Below are positions 5,138 through 9,898 of a stretch of DNA of 9,898 nucleotides, one piece after another (position 1 is the stretch's first letter; the number at the start of each line of letters is the position of its first letter). Below the pieces are notes generated by a model. That model saw nothing but the letters and a program-made list of their open reading frames with translations, was not told where the DNA came from and ran no database searches. A program made the position numbers and the translations under genes. The stretch is from JAOUEE01 sp051011595 (GTDB taxonomy: Bacteria > Actinomycetota > Acidimicrobiia > Acidimicrobiales > SHLQ01): positions 1 through 9,898 of the forward strand of contig JBPCTQ010000187.1 in NCBI GenBank assembly GCA_051011595.1, given 5' to 3'.

Positions 5138-6769
5138 TCACATGTGCTGCGGATCGTCGGGCCGGCCACCTCGCTCCAGCCATTCACGCGCCCGCCTCCG
5201 ACGAGCCCGCCTCCGGAGCTCGGCTTCGGCCTCGGAGACCCATTGCTCGGAGTGGCCTGGTGGCGGGGGATCGCTGAGCAGGTTGACGATTTCGCCGGGA
5301 TCGTCGGTGAGGTTGTAGAGCTCACCATCGTCGCCCGGGTGCACAATCAATTTGTAGGTCCGTCCGGCGTTCGGATCGGTGAAGATCATCGCCTCCGACT
5401 GCGTCGCTGCGTCGAGACCCCACGTATGGATCGTGCAGTGGTCGGATGTGTCGTCGAATCGGTGACCCTCCCAGAGCGGGGGGATGGACGTGTCCGGCAC
5501 ACCAACCAACTGCGCCACCGTCTTGGCCAGGCCCAACAGGCTGATGGGGCGATCGACAGTACCCACCGGATACGCCGGCAGCGGGTCCGACGAGTAGATG
5601 GCCAGCGGCACCCGGAGCGCCTTGTCGTACAACGTCCCCTTCGAGTAGTGACCCTTCTCGCCGAGCATGTACCCGTGGTCCGACGTGAGCACCAGGATGT
5701 AGGGGCGAGCGGCCGCGTCGAGCGCAACCTGCAACCGCCCGACCTCATAGGAGGTGTGGCTGAGCGTGGCCAACATGTGACGAACATGCTGCTTCAGCCC
5801 GTCCTCGGTGATGTGGGCCTCCATGAACTCGGCCCTCGGAAGACCCAACAGATAAGGCGCCTCGACATCAGCCAGCGCGGTGGCCGGTAGGTCGCTTTGA
5901 TCAGCCGTCACCTCGGCCGGCGTCGCCCGGAGGTCCACGCCGGCCAGGTCGTAGAGGTCGAGCCACGGCTGGTGCACGGTTCGGGGAACGTGGGGTAGGG
6001 CGAACCCGAGGAAGTCGACCCGCTGCCCGGTGTACGGCTCGTTGATACGGGCAATCTGTTCATCGACTCGCATCGCATCGACGTGTTGCACCGCGGCGGG
6101 CAGAGCCCCGTAGGTCATGAAGCTGAAGTCCGGTCCGGAAGCACCGAACGGGGAGTAGTCCGGGTCGTTGAACAGGGCGGAGATGGATGTGTACACACCC
6201 TGGTGCAAGATCTGACCGGGAATGTCGAACAACGCACCGGAGTGATCCACCTTTCCCCGTGTCGCGGTGTCGTAGCCGAGTCCCGTCAGAAACCCCGGGA
6301 GCGAGACCAACTGACCAGCCGAGACCTCGGCCAGAAAGGCGGCCATGGCCGGCGGCAGTCCGACAAAGCCCTCCTCCCCGAACAAGCCGGTGGCCGTCGA
6401 TGGTGCCGCGGTGAGAAACGACGCTCGGGAGCCCGCACAGAGCGCCTGCACGGCCCGAGCATCGGTCGCCGTCCACGACGCGGCCAACAAGGCGTCCAAC
6501 TCAGGGGTGTGGATCGGGCCCTGGTAGGCCGTCGACAACAACGACTGGTAGTAGCCGATGTATTCCGGTGAGCAATCGTCGAGCGTGACCACGTAGACGT
6601 CGGGCCCGGTCTGCGCCAGGGCGTCACGGCTGCGGATGATGTTCCACGTCGGTTCACGGAAGGCCTGGGCTGCCGTCCATGCCGCCACACCACCACCGAG
6701 GGCTTGGAGCACGCGGCGCCGACTCGGCGGTGGGGCCGGACCGGAGCCGCCGGGATGTCTTTCGGTCAC
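5138..6769 (-). CDS. Tat-exported sulfatase-family (alkaline phosphatase superfamily) hydrolase
   Basis: A 543-residue sulfatase-family enzyme of the iduronate/choline sulfatase type, predicted to hydrolyse a sulfate (or phosphate/phosphonate) ester outside the membrane. The N-terminus has a twin-arginine signal: SRRRVLQ (16-22) followed by a hydrophobic AL...AAWTAAQA stretch. Metal-site residues D64/D65 lie in VVTLDD. The nucleophile region is ALCAGSRASFLT (109-120), where the canonical CxPxR reads C111-A-G-S-R115. GKVDHSG (172-178), LPH (258-260), TSDHGYMLGEKGHYSKGTLYDKALRVPL (362-389; D364, H365, K377) and ELYNLTDDPGEIVNLL near the end complete the fold. A very Arg-rich tail (about residues 510-530) follows. 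GTG 6769 is the first start after an in-frame TGA 27 bases upstream; the AAGGG before it is unusually close. Activity needs formylglycine conversion of C111, which the missing proline makes uncertain. Confidence 0.88.
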   Translation of the reverse strand: MTERHPGGSGPAPPPSRRRVLQALGGGVAAWTAAQAFREPTWNIIRSRDALAQTGPDVYVVTLDDCSPEYIGYYQSLLSTAYQGPIHTPELDALLAASWTATDARAVQALCAGSRASFLTAAPSTATGLFGEEGFVGLPPAMAAFLAEVSAGQLVSLPGFLTGLGYDTATRGKVDHSGALFDIPGQILHQGVYTSISALFNDPDYSPFGASGPDFSFMTYGALPAAVQHVDAMRVDEQIARINEPYTGQRVDFLGFALPHVPRTVHQPWLDLYDLAGVDLRATPAEVTADQSDLPATALADVEAPYLLGLPRAEFMEAHITEDGLKQHVRHMLATLSHTSYEVGRLQVALDAAARPYILVLTSDHGYMLGEKGHYSKGTLYDKALRVPLAIYSSDPLPAYPVGTVDRPISLLGLAKTVAQLVGVPDTSIPPLWEGHRFDDTSDHCTIHTWGLDAATQSEAMIFTDPNAGRTYKLIVHPGDDGELYNLTDDPGEIVNLLSDPPPPGHSEQWVSEAEAELRRRARRRRAREWLERGGRPDDPQHM

Positions 6770-6800
6770 TGCCCTTGTATCCCAACCTGAACGTCATGTC

Positions 6801-6830
6801 AGCGTAGATGGGCGGCGCGACGCACGTCCA
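6801..6830 (-). promoter_or_regulatory. Candidate promoter of the sulfatase gene
   Basis: On the minus strand TGGACG (6825-6830, four of six matches to TTGACA) is followed after 18 bases by TACGCT (6801-6806, TANNNT), about 31 bases upstream of the GTG. It lies in the 93-base gap after the HD-domain gene and would let the sulfatase be transcribed on its own. Nothing else was recognised in the gap. Confidence 0.35.
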
Positions 6831-6862
6831 CCGCGATCGGCCCACCGCCGTCGTGGCCTCGG

Positions 6863-7639
6863 CTATTTGTCGTCGAAGGGAGCGAAACGGACCGCGAGCT
6901 TGAAGCCCGCTCGGGCCAGCAACGCGAACCGGCCCTCGGGAACCGCTTCGGCCTCGGCCCCGATCAACTCGACGATGACCGGCGTGACCCCGCTTCGACT
7001 GTGCTCGCGTTGGGCCTCGTCGAGTAGTGCCCGGGGCAGATCCCAGGCTCGCAGCCCACCCAGATCGAGGACGGCGCCGGCCTGGATGTAGAAACCCAGC
7101 GGTCCGTCGGTGGCCAGCTCGGCACCAGGGGTGATGTGGGCGCTGATGGCGTCGCGGACCAGATCGACGTCGCCGGGTTTGTAGTTGTGGTGGCGGAGGC
7201 ACTCGGCGGCGGCCTGCCCGCTGCGGAGCGTGAAGTCCTCACCCGGAACCGAGGGCCCCAGCCCGGCATCGTGCAGCAGCGCGCCCACGTAGAAGAGCTC
7301 GTCATCGAGCTCGACCCCGTCGACCAGAGCCAGGGCCCGGCCGTAGATCCACGTGCGATACGAGTGCCCGATCACCTCTTGGCGCTGCTCGGCGCAGGCC
7401 TCCTCGGCCTCACGGGCGAGCGCGCTGTCGGGCGGTTGCAGCAGTTGGTCCTGACCGTCGATGGACTCGGGCACCCGACCGGTGGCCAGCCGAACCCGAC
7501 CCACGATGGCGAGGCCCTGGCCCCAGACGATCGATCCCAGGAGGCGCCGACGTTCGGCCTTGGTGAGCGAACCTCGGGTTCGTTCCAGCCAGCCGATCCC
7601 ACCCAGCCGCTCGGGGTCGGGGCGTGTGGTCGATGTCAT
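6863..7639 (-). CDS. HD-domain metal-dependent phosphohydrolase-like protein
   Basis: A 258-residue protein with one HD domain, the fold of many nucleotide phosphohydrolases and of cyanamide hydratase-like enzymes. H92 in GHSYRTWIYG, H123-D124 in VGALLHDAGLG, and AISAHITPG (164-172, H168) are the likely metal-binding positions. The EDFTLRSGQAAAECLRHH block (134-151) and the spacing resemble the cyanamide-hydratase-like/HDIG-type group rather than the SpoT type. Residues 1-80 form a charged, probably helical N-terminal extension with no recognised domain. The ATG is 3 bases after the yajQ stop, so it is the second gene of a two-gene operon and has no room for its own promoter. Because YajQ binds a cyclic dinucleotide or nucleotide in studied species, a nucleotide-related role is a reasonable but unproven reading. 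The substrate is unknown. Confidence 0.82.
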   Translation of the reverse strand: MTSTTRPDPERLGGIGWLERTRGSLTKAERRRLLGSIVWGQGLAIVGRVRLATGRVPESIDGQDQLLQPPDSALAREAEEACAEQRQEVIGHSYRTWIYGRALALVDGVELDDELFYVGALLHDAGLGPSVPGEDFTLRSGQAAAECLRHHNYKPGDVDLVRDAISAHITPGAELATDGPLGFYIQAGAVLDLGGLRAWDLPRALLDEAQREHSRSGVTPVIVELIGAEAEAVPEGRFALLARAGFKLAVRFAPFDDK

Positions 7640-7642
7640 TGG

Positions 7643-8131
7643 TCAGTCGCGGAAGTTGGTGTACTGCAGCGGGAGCCCGAAGTCCTCGGCCTTGAGCGCG
7701 GCGATCACCTCTTGGAGCTGATCTCGTTTCTTGCCGCTGACTCGCAGCTGCTCGCCTTGGGTCTGGCTCTGGATGCCCTTCAGGCCGAGCGTCTTGATGA
7801 ACTTGTTGAGCTCGCGAGCCTTGTCGGAGTTGATGCCGGCCTGGAGGGTGGCGACCTGGCGCACGCTGCCGCCCGAAGCATCGTCGACGGTGCCGAAGTC
7901 GAGGGCCTTGAGCGACACCTTTCGTTTCACCATCTTCTCTTCCAGGACCTGGCGCAGGGCGGTGAGGCGGTCCTCGGAGATCGACGCCATGGTGATGGTG
8001 GACTCCCCGAGCTCGATCGAGGAGTTGGTGTCCTTGAAGTCGAAGCGATTGGTGATCTCGCGCGACGCCTGATCGACGGCGTTGCGAACTTCTTGTTGAT
8101 CGACCTCGGACACCACATCAAAACTCGGCAT
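7643..8131 (-). CDS. yajQ: YajQ family nucleotide (cyclic di-GMP)-binding protein
   Basis: A 162-residue YajQ/UPF0234 protein, made of two alpha/beta subdomains; Xanthomonas and Pseudomonas members bind cyclic di-GMP and act as effectors, and others were reported to bind nucleotides or nucleic acid. It matches the family along its whole length: MPSFDVVSEVDQQEVRNAVDQASREITNRFDFK at the N-terminus, DRLTALRQVLEEKMVKR in the middle, INSDKARELNKFIKTLGLKGIQSQTQGEQLRVSGKKRDQLQEVIA towards the end, and the closing GLPLQYTNFRD. The start is supported by the conserved MPSFD beginning and by a TAGGTT box six bases upstream, so the mRNA is probably leaderless. It is the first gene of an operon with the HD-domain protein. 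Whether it binds cyclic di-GMP in this organism cannot be told; no diguanylate cyclase is in the window. Confidence 0.95.
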   Translation of the reverse strand: MPSFDVVSEVDQQEVRNAVDQASREITNRFDFKDTNSSIELGESTITMASISEDRLTALRQVLEEKMVKRKVSLKALDFGTVDDASGGSVRQVATLQAGINSDKARELNKFIKTLGLKGIQSQTQGEQLRVSGKKRDQLQEVIAALKAEDFGLPLQYTNFRD

Positions 8132-8137
8132 GTCCCG

Positions 8138-8143
8138 AACCTA
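8138..8143 (-). promoter_or_regulatory. -10 element of a probable leaderless promoter for yajQ
   Basis: On the minus strand TAGGTT (TANNNT) lies six bases before the yajQ ATG, which puts the transcription start at the A of the start codon. The repeat end fragment (8158-8167) falls at about the -35 position, so the repeat region directly abuts or contributes to this promoter. Confidence 0.5.
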
Positions 8144-8157
8144 TCGCGCCACCCCTA

Positions 8158-8167
8158 CATCGTTCTG
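8158..8167. repeat. Degenerate end fragment of the 61-base repeat
   Basis: CATCGTTCTG repeats exactly the first 10 bases of the two full units at 8194 and 8255, then diverges (ATGG instead of GTAG). It looks like a truncated or decayed third copy and sits next to the left arm of the 11-bp inverted repeat. Confidence 0.5.
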
Positions 8168-8169
8168 AT

Positions 8170-8327
8170 GGCACCCCGCCGGTCTCCCGCCCACATCGTT
8201 CTGGTAGTGCAGCGTCAGCCCCAGCGTGTCGGTGCACGACCAGAACCGGTGGGTCATCGTTCTGGTAGTGCAGCGTCAGCCCCAGCGTGTCGGTGCACGA
8301 CCAGAACCGGTGGGGTGGCGGGGTGCC
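8170..8327. repeat. 11-bp perfect inverted repeat enclosing the tandem repeats
   Basis: GGCACCCCGCC (8170-8180) is the exact reverse complement of GGCGGGGTGCC (8317-8327). Together they bracket a 158-base segment containing both 61-base units. No flanking target-site duplication is apparent. The arms could form the base of a branched RNA or cruciform, or be the terminal repeats of a small non-autonomous element; neither is proven. Confidence 0.5.
8194..8315. repeat. Two tandem 61-base hairpin-forming repeat units
   Basis: Units 8194-8254 and 8255-8315 are identical at 60 of 61 bases, differing only at the last base (T versus G). Each begins CATC and contains a 49-base imperfect hairpin (8198-8246 and 8259-8307). 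GTTCTGGT pairs with ACCAGAAC, an A/G mismatch follows, then GTGCA pairs with TGCAC around a 21-base loop. The right arm of unit 1 can also pair with the left arm of unit 2, so the RNA or single-stranded DNA has alternative folds. No T-run follows on either strand, so it is not a standard terminator. It fills most of the 205-base gap between the HAD phosphatase stop and yajQ. It resembles REP-type dispersed intergenic repeats. Confidence 0.85.
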
Positions 8328-8336
8328 GGGTGGATC

Positions 8337-8771
8337 TCAGTCGTGGTAGCCGCTGTGGATGTAGATACAGGCCAGGCCCTCGTTGCGGAAGGCGGCGACG
8401 TTGCGCCGATCGTCGTCGAGGGTGAGGGTCACCTCGTACCCGGCGGCGTCGAGTGCCCGCACCTCATCTCGTTTGAAGTTGGCCGATGAGCGCCAGTCCC
8501 GGTCGGGACGCATGATGAGCAGATCCCACTCGATGTCGGCCGCGTGGCGCTCGAGCCAACCTCGGGTCTGGCGCTGCACCCACATGGGTCGTGAGGTCAA
8601 CAACACCACCAGCCACTCCGACCGCAGCGCGCCGGTGAGCACCGCCTGATCCCGCAGCAGGTCATCGTCACCACAGGCCGCGAAGAAGCTGTCCCAGTCG
8701 CCCCACCCGTCGAGCAGGTGCTGACGGTGGGTGGCGTCGGCCAGTACCCCGTCGATGTCGAACACCGCCAC
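8337..8771 (-). CDS. HAD phosphatase resembling the 3'-phosphatase domain of polynucleotide kinase
   Basis: A compact HAD-superfamily phosphatase of 144 residues from GTG 8771. The catalytic DxD is D5-I-D7 in AVFDIDGVLADATHR, motif II is LLTSRP (57-62; T59), K100 in NFKRDEV probably serves as motif III, and D119-D121 in LTLDDDRRNVAAF form motif IV. The WDLLIMRPDRDWR block (82-93) and IYIHSGYHD ending fit the phosphatase half of T4-type polynucleotide kinase and related stand-alone phosphatases. No kinase domain is attached. The start is uncertain. In-frame codons extend 20 further upstream without stop, reading like IENWHWRDGVRPPGP before the DxD strand, with no ATG, GTG or TTG; a CTG at 8831 would overlap the acs stop (CTGA). 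It lies 56 bases after acs (from the GTG), same strand. The substrate (nucleic acid 3'-phosphate or small phosphate ester) is not known. Confidence 0.78.
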   Translation of the reverse strand: MAVFDIDGVLADATHRQHLLDGWGDWDSFFAACGDDDLLRDQAVLTGALRSEWLVVLLTSRPMWVQRQTRGWLERHAADIEWDLLIMRPDRDWRSSANFKRDEVRALDAAGYEVTLTLDDDRRNVAAFRNEGLACIYIHSGYHD

Positions 8772-8827
8772 CGGACCCGGGGGCCGTACCCCGTCGCGCC
8801 AGTGCCAGTTCTCGATGTCGATACCGA

Positions 8828-9898
<1,071 letters not shown>

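Noticed and set aside
6654..7202. A 182-codon minus-strand frame with an internal ATG just downstream of the TACGCT box (ATG at 6797)
   Set aside because: The frame overlaps both the HD and sulfatase genes in a different phase and is Arg-rich without domain features.
8194..8315. Reading the two 61-base repeats as a minimal CRISPR array
   Set aside because: The units are directly adjacent with no spacers between them and no cas genes are in the window.
8194..8315. Reading the repeat hairpins as ordinary intrinsic terminators of the acs/HAD unit
   Set aside because: Neither strand has a T-run after the stem, and the loops are long; a termination role is possible but not shown.
7136..8425. A 429-codon plus-strand frame across the HD, yajQ, repeat and HAD regions
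   Set aside because: It runs antisense to three recognised proteins and through the intergenic repeat; nothing in the translation resembles a known domain.

Overview
The window is high-GC DNA with GTG as well as ATG starts, short intergenic gaps and a gene for an F420-type (luciferase-like) oxidoreductase. Several genes have a TANNNT hexamer only 6-7 bases before the start codon, the pattern of leaderless actinobacterial transcripts. Together this points to an actinobacterium, possibly an environmental Acidimicrobiia-type lineage; that placement is inference. I see no transposase, integrase, phage gene or CRISPR array. The gene content is mostly ordinary chromosomal housekeeping and detoxification.

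Layout, left to right. Positions 1-1488 (minus strand): a SAM-dependent methyltransferase followed 30 bases later by an LLM-class flavin/F420 oxidoreductase that runs off the left edge. Positions 1556-3051 (plus): an endonuclease/exonuclease/phosphatase (EEP) family hydrolase overlapping by four bases (ATGA) a P-loop phosphotransferase of the chloramphenicol phosphotransferase type. Positions 3096-3222 (plus): tRNA-Tyr(GTA) and an intrinsic terminator. Positions 3229-3714 (minus): a phosphinothricin-type GNAT acetyltransferase, divergent from htpX. Positions 3790-5125 (plus): membrane metalloprotease HtpX and, four bases later, a DinB/DUF664 protein. Positions 5138-6769 (minus, convergent): a Tat-exported sulfatase-family enzyme with an unusual CAGSR active-site motif. 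Positions 6863-8131 (minus): a two-gene unit of a YajQ-family nucleotide-binding protein and an HD-domain protein. Positions 8158-8327: a repeat-rich intergenic region. Positions 8337-9898 (minus): a HAD phosphatase resembling the 3'-phosphatase domain of polynucleotide kinase, downstream of the C-terminal half of acetyl-CoA synthetase, which runs off the right edge.

The least explained structure is the 8158-8327 region. It holds two tandem 61-base units (60/61 identical), each able to fold into a 13-bp imperfect hairpin. An 11-bp perfect inverted repeat flanks the pair and a degenerate end fragment lies alongside. It sits directly upstream of the yajQ promoter. Other points worth a look are the CAGSR motif of the sulfatase, a possible CTG start for the HAD phosphatase overlapping the acs stop codon, and the recurring leaderless promoter architecture. 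I found no evidence for a new multi-gene system; the repeat element is the best candidate for something undescribed.
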